A stretch of DNA of 64,000 bases. Origin: Nitzschia sp. DOCU1 (lineage: Eukaryota; Bacillariophyta; Bacillariophyceae; Bacillariales; Bacillariaceae). The notes beneath the pieces were generated by a model. The model searched no databases. It was not told the DNA's origin and saw only the letters and a list, made by a program, of their open reading frames with translations. Made by a program: the position numbers and the translations under genes. The stretch spans positions 3,968,001 to 4,032,000 of the forward strand of contig OX595985.1 in assembly GCA_951394045.1 (NCBI GenBank), read 5' to 3'. Of this stretch, positions 1-16,800 are shown piece by piece (the stretch's first letter is position 1; each line of letters begins with the position of its first letter).

Positions 1-1
1 A

Positions 2-445
2 GAAATCTCAATTCTGCACTACCACTACAGATGTCTTGAGACAGAAATTGAGAACTCCTTGAAAGCTTGCATTGGTCATAACTATATCACTGAGAATGAT
101 GTTAAGGCAGGGGAGGAGGGAATTTTGGCACACCTACGACAATTTACTAGGCCCTCCCATGATCCCCGCCTGTGTGAAGAAGCCTGTGGTGGACCTGGAA
201 TGGCTTCCTGTCACAAGGTTACACATGTGGCATCATATCTTTCTTGCAAGGAGAACTATACTAGAGGCTTCTATCCCCCAGCCCAAAGTCTGAGAAAGAA
301 CCCTGACTTCAAACAGTTTCTTGGGGGGGCCATGGATGCATATGCCACAGTTTCCGACATTGCCATGCCCAACTTTGTGAATCAGCAAGCTGGTGACTTT
401 GACATTATTCAAACAGCTTTACAACTTCTTCAACCACATGAGTAA
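2..445 (+). CDS. 3' end of an unrecognised protein-coding gene
   Basis: An open frame runs from the left window edge to a TAA at 443-445, about 147 codons, so the gene starts outside the window. The visible part is hydrophilic and has a cysteine/histidine cluster about 50-75 residues into the visible part (LCEEACGG, then ASCHKVTH, then LSCKENY). It ends in a helix-like leucine/glutamine stretch. I do not recognise the family. It lies just outside the first LTR fragment at 600, so it may be host sequence or part of another element. Codon use is unremarkable and no intron is visible. Coding status is inferred only from the open frame. Confidence 0.35.
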   Translation, partial: EISILHYHYRCLETEIENSLKACIGHNYITENDVKAGEEGILAHLRQFTRPSHDPRLCEEACGGPGMASCHKVTHVASYLSCKENYTRGFYPPAQSLRKNPDFKQFLGGAMDAYATVSDIAMPNFVNQQAGDFDIIQTALQLLQPHE

Positions 446-599
446 TTTAACTGGGGCATTGGCAACTCAAGGCTTGCCATTCTCTTCTACATTCTGAAAA
501 ATATTTGTAGGGAGAAAACATAGCTGTAAACAAACTAGTCAGGGAATCTAAAAAATCCCCTTGTCCCAGTCCCCATGTTGGTAGAATGGAAAAGGACAG
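446..599. other. Noncoding spacer
   Basis: AT-rich sequence between the stop of the left-edge gene and the first LTR fragment. I see no gene, repeat or clear terminator here. Confidence 0.5.
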
Positions 600-669
600 T
601 GCCATACCCCACAGAGATGCACAAGTAGTTTAGTCACATTAGTCCTACATGCTGGTAGTCTTAGTAGCC
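600..669 (+). repeat. Family-1 gypsy LTR fragment, first 70 bp
   Basis: Starts with the family-1 LTR terminus TGCCATACCCCACAGAGATG and follows the LTR to the CTTAGTAG motif. It then stops and is replaced by an LTR in the opposite orientation. It is a truncated relic. Confidence 0.8.
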
Positions 670-3626
<2,957 letters not shown>

Positions 3627-3637
<11 letters not shown>

Positions 3638-4703
3638 ATATGTGGAATTCTTTGTTGAAGTCGGGGAAGTTCAACAGCGTCTCTCGCGCTACTGCTCGCT
3701 TAATCGATTCGAATGATTCATTGCATTCGGGAGTCCATTTCCACAGGACTGACTTGGAACATAACGCCATTAGCGGCGCCAGTATGTGCGATCGCTTCCG
3801 CCACATATCACGGTAGTAATTTACCATGCCTAAGAAACGTCTCAGTTGTCGCTTCGTTTGCGGCGGCTGCATTTTGAGTATCGCTTCCACTTTCTTAGGT
3901 TGGGGATGGATACCGTTACGGGAAATCTCGTAGCCTAGGTACTCAACGCGGTCGGCAGCAAATTTGCATTTGCGTACGTTGGCACGGAAACCAGCTTGTT
4001 CGAGTCGTGCGAGAACCTCTTTGAGCTTTGCGACATGGTCGCTAAATGTACCTTTGCTCGTTATCAAAATATCATCCATGTATACCTGTACGTACTCCAG
4101 GTCACCAAGGAGACGCATCATGATACTTTGGAAAATATCAGGGGCATTGGATATACCCATCGGCAGCACCTGGTACTGATATAAGCCCCACGGCATTACA
4201 GTACCAAGGAGGCCTTGGCTGTACTTATCCATTGGAATGTGATAATAGCCCATGCTGAGGTCAATAGCCGTTGCCCATTTAAAGCCCTGGAGTTTTTGCA
4301 ATAACTCGTTGATCTTTGGCAGTGGGTGCGGCTTGCGCACAAGATATTCGTTGAGTTTCCGAAAATCTGTAAGTAAGCGCACATCGCCCGTTTTCTTCGG
4401 TTGAATGAACATGCCGGCCGTCCATGTGGATTGGTTGACACGCTTCCAGATTCCAAGTTTTTCGAATCGTTCGATCTCTTTTCGCGTCGTTTGCTCGTAC
4501 GCATGAGGAATGCCGAATTGCTTAGCATGATACGGCTTTGCTCCTTCTTTTAACTCTAGACGAATAGGATCTATTTTTAGTTTACCTAATCCGCCACCGA
4601 ATAGTGTAGGGTGCTGCTTCAGTTCCTTAGTTAAGTAGTCGAGTGAGTCAACAAACTCTTCCATCTCGACTTTGGAGTAGTCGGCATCGAGGATCTTAGC
4701 TTG
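3627..4703 (-). pseudogene. Element A reverse transcriptase part of pol
   Basis: Gypsy reverse transcriptase: TDFRKLN, the catalytic VYMDDILITS motif, then YLGYEIS and the thumb and connection region to RNase H (FLGMVNYYRDMW). It was originally fused to the upstream gag-protease. The codon joining them is TGA (4704-4706), where element B reads CGA, a C-to-T change at a CpG. The downstream end runs into the RNase H frameshift near 3630. It is clearly family 1 and defective. Confidence 0.9.
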
Positions 4704-6728
4704 TCATTCTTCCGCCGCTTTGATAATGGGGGCGTCTTGAGACATCTCATACAGAAGCTGTAGCGCCTCCGGATCCGTCACGAGACCACCTTCCTTCATT
4801 TCGACCTCGCTATCGCCCCATCGAATCGTTCGTTTCTCGAAATCGAGTACAAACTTCAATTCGGCTAATAGGTCAAGTCCTAGAATCAGGTCGTAAGGTG
4901 AGCTTTCGCGATCTGTGTGCTCGTCGACGTGACATGGCCAGTGTATTTCTTTACTAGACGAGAGTTCGGGGATCCTGAAGCGAATCATCCCGACTTTGTT
5001 CGTCTTGAATTTGCCGCCCATTGTAGTCCAAGTAGTAACTCGTTTTCCAGTGGGAACGAGCTGGCTAAGCGTCACAAAGTTCTTAAGAACGATGGAACGA
5101 CTAGTACCCGTATCTAGAAGAGTTCTAAGGACGTAGGATTCACCTCTAGGATTTACCGCTTCTACGACTATTTCTGTAGTTAGCCGCCCGGCAATTTTCC
5201 TATTTGGCTCTATTCCAGGGCGCGACGTTCGAATAGCAAAACTATGTTCATTTTCGCTATTGCAGTCCATGTAGTCGCTATCAGAATCGCTAGTTTCATT
5301 ACTACTACTGTCTGACTGTTTGTTCAGCTGGAAGCTTACTTGCCTTTTGGTTTTGGCTTTACCTTTGTCTTTCTTAGACTGTTTCTTGGCGAGGGCTTTG
5401 ACAACCGTCTCCATCTGGAGTGCCGAAAACATGTTCTCACCGTTGCCTCTCGGACGCTTGTTCGGACGATCTTTGGCATTGCCAGGATTTACCGCTTCGA
5501 CGAATATTTCTGTAGTTAGCCGCCTGGCAATTTCATTTTCGCCATTGCAGTCCATGTAGTCGCTATCAGAATCGCTACTTTCATTACAGCTACTGTCTGC
5601 CTGTTTGTTCAGCTGGAAGCTTACTTGCCTTTTGGTTTTGGCTTTACCTTTGTCTTTCTTAGACTGTTTCTTGGCGAGGGCTTTGACGACAGTCTCCATT
5701 TGGAGCGCCGAGAACATGTTCTCACCGTTGCCTCTCGGAAACTTGTTCGGATGATCTTTGGCATTGCCAGGGTGATTCCAACACTTGTCATCAGGGGCCG
5801 GATGGAACCTGCCGCAGTGCTTACAGGTTTCCTTTCGGTCCCCCTTCTTGCTCTTTTTACGGTCTTTGCCTCGCTTCCTTTTCCTGCCGCCATCCTTGCT
5901 TTCGCCTTCGGACTTGCCGGCTTCTTTTTTCTTTTCTTTGTTCTTTTTCTCTTGCCGCATCGCATCGTCGAAGACGTGCTTGGCTTCGAGCTTCTCGAGA
6001 TACTTATAGTAGTCATCGAGGCTCATAGCGAAAGGGTCGATGTTAGAGGTGAGGAGGTCTCTCTGCCACTCAATCCACTTCGCCCGATCGAGTATCTCCA
6101 CGAGTTCGTCGTCGTCGAACGGCTCGCATGTGGTCTTGTCCTCAGGGATTGGAAAGTGGGCCAACATCCTGTTTTGACGCAGGAGCTCAGCGCGGAAGTC
6201 GGCTAGGGACATCTCCATCATGAAGACATGGTAGCGGAGGTACTGCTTTTGGCGCCTGTAGGCGTGCTCCGACCCTAAGTAGTCTCTCGACATCGTTTGG
6301 ATCGTTTCGTTGAATGTGTCTTCGGGTTTCTCGTTCGGGTCCTTGAATCGCAGGTCCGCAACCTTGTTAGTGAACTTCTCCCTCGCCGTTCCACCCAATA
6401 GCATCTGGGCGTACTTGATCCTCTTCTCACCGGTGTCCAGGGGGACATCGCGAATGAGTTCTTCGAACTGAATCCGCCACTTGGCCCATCGCTCCGCATC
6501 GCCACTTTCGAAGATAAAGCAGCGGCTCTCGAACTCTTCCGAATCCTTGTCCTTGGGGTCGAGTTTGATCTTGATCTTCTTGACCTTCTCGTCTTCTCCA
6601 ACAATCTCGTTGTCCTCTTTCGGTTTCTCACGACGGAACGGAATCGGAGGAGGGTTAACATGCGCCGCTTGCGTCAACAAGAACGCAACCTTCTTGGCGT
6701 ACTCATGGTTGCTGTAGGCCGTCTTCAT
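4704..6728 (-). CDS. Element A Gag-protease
   Basis: 674 codons starting MKTAYSNHEYAKK, the start shared with element B and close to element D (MKTSYSNHEY). Gag capsid occupies roughly the first 260 residues. A lysine-rich basic stretch and a non-canonical knuckle C-x2-C-x3-H-x6-C follow, then a pepsin-like protease with LLDTGTSRS. Relative to B, about 0.3 kb covering the PRGNGENMFSALQ to DYMDCN stretch is duplicated in tandem (plus-strand about 5147-5786). The frame ends at a TGA that replaces an arginine codon. Element B shows gag and pol as one frame in this family. Confidence 0.88.
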   Translation of the reverse strand: MKTAYSNHEYAKKVAFLLTQAAHVNPPPIPFRREKPKEDNEIVGEDEKVKKIKIKLDPKDKDSEEFESRCFIFESGDAERWAKWRIQFEELIRDVPLDTGEKRIKYAQMLLGGTAREKFTNKVADLRFKDPNEKPEDTFNETIQTMSRDYLGSEHAYRRQKQYLRYHVFMMEMSLADFRAELLRQNRMLAHFPIPEDKTTCEPFDDDELVEILDRAKWIEWQRDLLTSNIDPFAMSLDDYYKYLEKLEAKHVFDDAMRQEKKNKEKKKEAGKSEGESKDGGRKRKRGKDRKKSKKGDRKETCKHCGRFHPAPDDKCWNHPGNAKDHPNKFPRGNGENMFSALQMETVVKALAKKQSKKDKGKAKTKRQVSFQLNKQADSSCNESSDSDSDYMDCNGENEIARRLTTEIFVEAVNPGNAKDRPNKRPRGNGENMFSALQMETVVKALAKKQSKKDKGKAKTKRQVSFQLNKQSDSSSNETSDSDSDYMDCNSENEHSFAIRTSRPGIEPNRKIAGRLTTEIVVEAVNPRGESYVLRTLLDTGTSRSIVLKNFVTLSQLVPTGKRVTTWTTMGGKFKTNKVGMIRFRIPELSSSKEIHWPCHVDEHTDRESSPYDLILGLDLLAELKFVLDFEKRTIRWGDSEVEMKEGGLVTDPEALQLLYEMSQDAPIIKAAEE

Positions 6729-6739
6729 AACCTAGCGGG

Positions 6740-6751
6740 AGTTTTAAAACT
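6740..6751 (-). other. Palindromic 12-mer at the primer-binding position, element A
   Basis: AGTTTTAAAACT, a perfect palindrome, lies 1 nt inside the 5' LTR where a tRNA-complementary TGG site is normally found. The same motif is present in elements B and D. Confidence 0.8.
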
Positions 6752-6752
6752 G

Positions 6753-7965
<1,213 letters not shown>

Positions 7966-7966
<1 letters not shown>

Positions 7967-8510
7967 ATGAACACAGTCGTCCGCCGGACGGACGACGTAC
8001 AGACGGCTAACGGACACGGACACGAACGAACGGTGACGTCGTCGCTGACGGCGCACCGACGCAACGATCAAAGAAGTCGTAGCGTTACACATGGAAGCGC
8101 TCTGTAGTATATTGCATAGTAACATTCGACTAACCCATAGAGTCCCTTGCCAACGGCATGCCTACAATCTAAGTAGTAAATATTCATCGCCTAATAGAGG
8201 AGATGTATTTAGAGCAAGGAAATAATTCAGACCATGGGTGACGAGGAGTCGTAGCTAGCCAAGAATAGGGACGCCTAGTTAGAAGGCGACGATACAAGGA
8301 ATCGACATATCCGAATGAATAAAGTATATGCGCGTTATTTACGCGCGGGGAAAGACGTTCACAAAATGAACGATCGGTCGCGAATATTTGAAAGACGAAA
8401 ATCTTTCGTCTCGTCAATCTTGTTGTTGGAATGAATGCAAATAGATGTAACATAGGTCTCACAATTACAATTGTCTTCTACTTTTATTTCGTCACCCCCG
8501 GGATAGGGCA
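7966..8510 (+). repeat. 5' LTR of element D, 5'-truncated
   Basis: Family-1 LTR lacking about its first 70 bp. It begins at ATGAACACAGTCG beside foreign integrase sequence and ends in GGGATAGGGCA. Confidence 0.85.
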
Positions 8511-8511
8511 C

Positions 8512-8523
8512 AGTTTTAAAACT
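8512..8523 (+). other. Palindromic 12-mer at the primer-binding position, element D
   Basis: AGTTTTAAAACT, 1 nt after the LTR end at 8510, as in A and B. Confidence 0.8.
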
Positions 8524-8535
8524 CCCGTCTGAAGG

Positions 8536-9270
8536 ATGAAGACCTCCTACTCTAACCACGAGTACGCGAAGAAAGTTGCGTTGCTTCTGACTCAAGCCGC
8601 TCACGTCAACCCTCCGTTGATCCCCTTCCGTCGAGAGAAACCTAAGGACGAAGATGTTCTCCAGGATGACGAGAAGTCCAAGAAGGTCAAGATCAAGTTA
8701 GATCCAACCGATGAGGATTCGGACGAGTTCGAAACGCGTTGCTTCATCTTCGAACAAGGCGACGCCGAACGATGGATCAAGTGGCGGATGCAGATGGACG
8801 AGTTGATTCGGGACGTCCCCTTGGACGATGGGGAAAAGAAGATCAAGTATGCGAAGGCGTTGTTGGCTGGAGAGGCAAGACAGAGGTTCGCAGACATCGT
8901 TGCCAACCTACGTCACAACATTGACGAGTCGGACGAAGAAGAAGAAGAGACCCCGGAGGACACCTTTAACGAGGCGATGCAACGAATGGGGCAGTATTAC
9001 TTCGGAACCGAACACGCCTACCGCCGCCAGCGAAACTACCTATGCTATCACGTGTTCATGATGGAGATGTCTTTGGCCGACTTCAAGGCCGAACTCCGTC
9101 AAAACAACATGCTACCTTACTTCCCGATCCCCGAAGACAAAGCGAGCTGCGAGATGTTCGACGACGACGAGCTGGTGGAGATCCTCGACCGAGCGAAAAG
9201 AATCGAGTGGCAGCGAGATCTGCTCACTTCGAACATCGATCCCTTCTCAATGACGCTCAACGAGTACTAA
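8536..9270 (+). pseudogene. Element D Gag, N-terminal part
   Basis: 244 codons starting MKTSYSNHEYAKK, homologous to capsid of elements A and B but more diverged (for example a DESDEEEEETPEDT acidic insertion). It ends at TAA (9268-9270), where relatives read TAT AAG. About 40 bases later the sequence jumps into the protease C-terminus. The nucleocapsid knuckle and the DTG protease motif are therefore absent. Confidence 0.85.
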
Positions 9271-9311
9271 AAATACTTGGAAAAGCTCGAGGCCAAGCAC
9301 GTCTTTGACGA

Positions 9312-12387
<3,076 letters not shown>

Positions 12388-13126
12388 CGTCCTTGCTCTC
12401 GCTTTCGGACTTGCCGGCTTCTTTTTTTTTCTTTATTCTTTTTCTCTTGCCTCATCGCATGACGTGCTTGGCTTCAAGCTTCTCGAGGTACTTGTAGTAC
12501 TCATCGAGGCTCATGGTGAAAGGGTCGGTGTTAGAGGTGAGTAGGTCGCGTTGCCACTCGATCCTCTTCGCCCGATCAAGGATTTCCACGAGGTCGTCGT
12601 CGTCGAACGGCTCACATGCGCTTTTGTCTTCAGGGATCAGAAAGTAGGCAAGCATGGTGTTTTGTCGCAGAAGCTCGGCACAGAAGTCGGCAAGGGACAT
12701 CTCCATCATAAAAACCTGGTAACGTAGGTACTGTTTTTGTCGCCGGTAGGCATGTTCCGAACCAAAGTAGTCTCGCAACATCGTTTGGATCGTCTCGTTG
12801 AACGTGTCCTCGGCTTTCTCGTTTGGGTCCTTGTGACGGAGGTCGGCCACCTTGTTTGTGAACTTCTCCCTTGCGACTCCTCCAAGCAACATCTGAGTGT
12901 ACTTAATCTTCTTGTTGCCAGTGTCTAGAGGGGCATCGCAAACGAGTTCCGCAAACTGGATTTGCCACTTGACCCAGCACCCAGCATTGCCGCTTTCGAA
13001 GATGAAGCAGCGGGTCTAAAATTCATCTGAGTCTTTGTTGCCGCCGGGGTCCAGCTTAATCTTGATCTTCTTCACCTTTTCGTCCTCACCAACAATCTCG
13101 TCCTTTTCCTTGGGTTTCTCACGGCG

Positions 13127-13669
13127 TGCCCTATGCGCAAAAGGGGTTGTAACCTTAGTACTTTTCTAGTACTTAAGGTATATGGCATGCTCCCCCAAGA
13201 TCAGCGACATTACGCTTGTTGCGTGTCTTTTTACCGCCTTTTTGTGCTCTTGTGGCATGGCAGTGCTGATCGCGCACCTTCGCGGGGCTTCGTGCATTGC
13301 GCTCCGAAGTGATTTTTTTCCCTGCGCAGTGGTGTCACGCGTTGCTTGGGTTTCCTCGTCACTCCCCCATATTTTTGGGTGGGTTGGGTGGGCTGCCCCC
13401 TTTTTCAGATTTTTCTTCCCCCGCTTTCTTTTTGCTTTTGTGGGATGGTTCTCTATCCCCCCTTTTCGTGAGGGCTCCATTTTTTTGCTTTTTGCTTATG
13501 GATTCGAACCTCAGACCTCGTCTTTCTGCGAGTCTGTTTGTACCCCTCCTCTACTGAATTTTTCTACTTTTGTGTAGAATCCTACGTAGAGCGGCAGTGA
13601 ATTCACTATGCCCTATGCGCAAAAGGGGTTGTAACCTTAGTACTTTTCTAGTACTTAAGGTATATGGCA
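13127..13669 (-). mobile_element. TRIM-like mini LTR element, copy 1
   Basis: 543-bp element with two identical 61-bp direct terminal repeats (13127-13187 and 13609-13669). They read TGCCATATACC to GCATAGGGCA on the minus strand. Exact 5-bp target duplications CGGCG flank it (13122-13126, 13670-13674). A purine tract (GGGGGAG) precedes the minus-strand 3' repeat, and a palindrome AGTGAATTCACT follows the 5' repeat by 1 nt. There is no coding capacity. The termini resemble family-1 gypsy LTR ends, suggesting mobilisation by family-1 integrase. Confidence 0.88.
13596..13607 (-). other. Palindromic 12-mer at the primer-binding position, TRIM 1
   Basis: AGTGAATTCACT, a perfect palindrome, 1 nt inside the 5' terminal repeat. 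It has the same spacing as in family-1 and family-3 elements but a different sequence. Confidence 0.8.
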
Positions 13670-13768
13670 CGGCGGAACGGGATCGCCGGAGGGTTGACGT
13701 GCGCCGCTTGCGTCAACAACAGCGCGACTTTCTTCGCATACTCATGGTTCGAATAGGACGTTTTCATC

Positions 13769-13789
13769 CTAAACGGGAGTTTTAAATCT
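13769..13789. repeat. LINE1 target-site duplication, left copy
   Basis: 21-bp direct repeat (begins CTAAACGGGAG, ends TTAAATCT), identical to 33164-33184. It proves that everything between arrived as one insertion into element E, next to its 5' LTR. Confidence 0.93.
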
Positions 13790-13894
13790 AAAAAAAACCA
13801 AGTCTATTTGTTACCGACCGGAGGGGATGTAAGTCCCCACCAACCCGGCCCGGGCAGTCCCGAAGGAAGGCGCGGAATGTGTTCCGGTGATCCC
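13790..13894 (-). other. LINE1 3' UTR and oligo(T) terminus
   Basis: Read on the minus strand, the last bases are CGGTAACAAATAGACTTGG followed by T8, then the target duplication. The same tail occurs on the SINE at 52800. Two stable stem-loops lie just upstream. Such 3' ends are where a LINE reverse transcriptase normally recognises its RNA. Confidence 0.75.
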
Positions 13895-16800
13895 TTATGG
13901 GGGATCAACCGAACTAGGTGTAAGTCGGCTGAAGACTTCGTCTATTGCGGTAGTTGATCCGATCTGCAGCGCCTTGGCTCTAGCTGCACTAGCATGAATC
14001 ACGTCCGTGTAGAGGAATATCCACTCCTCTATCGTCTGGAGATCAGAAAAGGCAGTCAAGTGGTCCTCGGGGCTTGCCATGAAGATGTGGCGATCGCATG
14101 GGCAAACGTGGGCTCGCAAGTTGTAAAGGGTGGAAAGCTGGGACTGGATGACCATGAGTCAGGCTGATGCCCGGGTGTCCGCGTCAATGCCATGTCGCTC
14201 GTCATTCCGTAGTTTCCACAGTGTCAGCCATTGAGTGATCAGGAGCCGCCCGATGCCAATCAACCACTTTTCGCCGGACAGTTGTCCACCGAAGGGGTGT
14301 GAGGCTGCGTATCCGTCTTGCATCAATTTCCATTGCAGGGACCACCGACCACGGTACACTTGATCCCAGCCGATGGCATTTTGCTGTGTAATTAGAAGCT
14401 TAAAGGTGGGGGGGAAAGCAGTGGGGTCGATGCCCTCCAATGCCCCATGAAAAGACAATAGACCCTCACGCAAGATGGAGAGCAGTATTGGATCAGATTT
14501 GGTGGGGTGGAATTTTTTCACGGCTTCGAGGGTCGCCACTCTCCATTGATCCCAGGAGGGGGCAGGGCATTGGATTACATGGTTGTTATGTTCGTCAGTG
14601 CACGGGCAGCTAGGACAACTTTGGGGTTTGCTGCGGTCGTGGCGGTGAGCGATGTGTCCTGACGGTGCAAAGGCATGGCAGTGCTTCACCAAAATAGTGT
14701 GGCGGTCCTTGAAGCCTTTCAAGATCTGCGGGAAAATCTCAAAGTCAATTGTTTGGCGGACTGCAGGGGTCCAACTGAAGCGGTGTTCTAAGTACTCAAA
14801 TAATGCAGGAGTAGTGGCAGCCTCGTGGACGCGGCGTTTCAACTTGCTCGTGACGGATTCCCCTCGGATCACCAGGAGTGCAGGAGATGCAGGAAGTCGA
14901 TGTGGGATGGACAAAGCGATAGGGTGGGCGTCGATAGCGGCAGTTGCTTCATCATCAGCAATACAGTTGAGTCTGGCTGGAAGGGAAAGAGTGGCACGGC
15001 CGCGTTTGGAGTCTTGATGTCCTTTCACCCACCGGAGTTGTAAGGAGAAAGGCAGTTCCTTACGGGTGAGTGCGATCGTCTGCACAACATCCCATTCTGA
15101 AAGCATGTAGGTATTAGGAACTGTGTAGTGAAGGGCAAGGGCACGATTCGTTCGTTTGATGACGCTCTCATTGTCGAGGTAGAAGAGGGGTGGTACATTC
15201 ACGGTAATTCCTGTAAATCCCATCAGACGGAGGATGAAACGTGTCACTGCTAGGAGACCATAGGCTTCGCTGCGGAAGGAAGTGGGTTTGGCACCTGGGG
15301 CGGGGCCACGGCCTCGTGCAAGTATTTTCCCCGACGCATGGGCAAGGACGAATCCAAATGTAGCCGACAAATGTTTCACAGAGCCATCGCTGCAGCAGGT
15401 CCCGCCGTCAGTTTGATTCAAATATTCCAGAATTTCAAGAGGGTCAAGCAAAAGGCAACAATCTGACAGAAGAGCCTGTTCCCAGGCTGGAAGGGTAGCG
15501 ATGAATTCCTGAAAAGTTGGGCCGGTCGGATGGGAAATGGTGGGCTGGTAACCTGTAGAGCGACGAGGAGCCAGGGTATCATCTTGAAGATAGATAACAA
15601 TAGGAGTAGCGGCGGAGAGTGGGGCTGTCGGGCCAGAATGGCTATAATCGAAGCGACCGGGGCTCACCAGCGGCATTGGGCGGTACTGTCCGCGGGTGAC
15701 ATGTCGGAAAAGGCGGTCCTCCTCCATGTTATACGTCCATTGAGGCCAGATGCGGCACATGTGTAGTGGGACCTTCCAGCCTCCCAGCGGCTGAGTGAGC
15801 TCCCCAAACCGGTTGCTAAACGTCCGAAGGAATTGTCTCCAAATGGACCATGAATGAGGCTCCGGGCAAGGCTGATTAAACAAGGAAACTCGGACTGTTT
15901 CTGGCGAGGGCTGGCGGGTAGGTTGAATAAAAGCTCCCCGGACTTGGGTGCCATCTTGGTCGGTAATATCTGCGAGTGTCTGGACCTGTAGGAAGCGACG
16001 GCATGCTTGGATATGGAGGAGGTGGACAGGTTTCCAGCGGCTGTCCTCCAATGCAATGTCCATCAAGTGACGATCGCCAACTCGGAGGGGTGGTGGTACA
16101 TGCGGTGTGTCCAACAGTATCTGCCCGTCGATTGAAGCAAGGAATTTCCGAATACACAGAAAAAGGGAGGTGTTAGTAGGAGGTAGCGGTCGGTCCGGAT
16201 ATTCAAAAATGGAGAAGGAGACTCCCAAGAATGCCTGGAACCATGACAGGGCAATATACAATTGACTTCCTGGTTGCGTCTCCGGATGATTAAAATATTT
16301 CATGTTCATCTGGAGCAGGAGAGCTCCCATTTCGTTATAGGTCCGTTTGAATCCTGATGCACCAAGGTGCCATGAACCGTAGCGTACTGCACGGGGCATA
16401 GTACGGCTCATTCCGCATCGAGGAACGACGGCCTTCATGAAGCGCGTATCCAAAGCATCGCATTCTGCCTTGGTCAAAGGCACCACTGACAGGGGATAAG
16501 TCATTGAGGGCAGATAAATAGATTGATAGAATGTGCGCGTCTTGTGAGGAGTGAAGTAATTCGATTCCAAGAGAGACGCAAAGGCTTCGTTCTTCTTCAG
16601 CATTGCCTGATATTGGGAGGCGGAGCGACCAGCAGGATTAACATAGCATCCCAGTGTTTTGTGGCTCTTGTAATTAGATACTTGACGTATTTCCGTAGTG
16701 GTACCTTGGTGGTGGAGTACCACAGGGGGGGCAAAAATACCTGGACGTGGAAAAGGATCGCCCGCCTCGGTGTGGTCCGAGGCGATACAATGGAAAGAGC

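Larger units (their letters stand above)
12388..13768 (-). pseudogene. Element E gag N-terminal half, interrupted by a TRIM
   Basis: Minus-strand family-1 gag, more diverged than A or B: LLGGVAREKFTNKVADL and DYFGSEHAYRRQKQYL match capsid. It includes the start region near 13768. It is split by the TRIM at 13127-13669 (with its CGGCG duplication), has an in-frame stop near 13017, and is cut off at 12388 by element D. Its 5' LTR lies about 20 kb away at 33186-33767 because LINE1 inserted between them. Confidence 0.85.

Noticed and set aside
5625..6206. 193-codon plus-strand open frame rich in Leu/Phe/Val
   Set aside because: Antisense to the lysine/glutamate-rich gag of element A. The hydrophobic composition is a mirror of acidic and basic codons. 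The same artefact recurs opposite element B gag (21407-21838).
13168..13577. Protein-coding frames inside the TRIM
   Set aside because: Short overlapping frames in both orientations are not kept between the two TRIM copies, which differ by indels.
14159..14161. Separate third ORF in LINE1 (13895-14155)
   Set aside because: It is in the same frame as ORF2 and matches the C-terminal extension seen in LINE2, so it is the end of ORF2 after one TGA.
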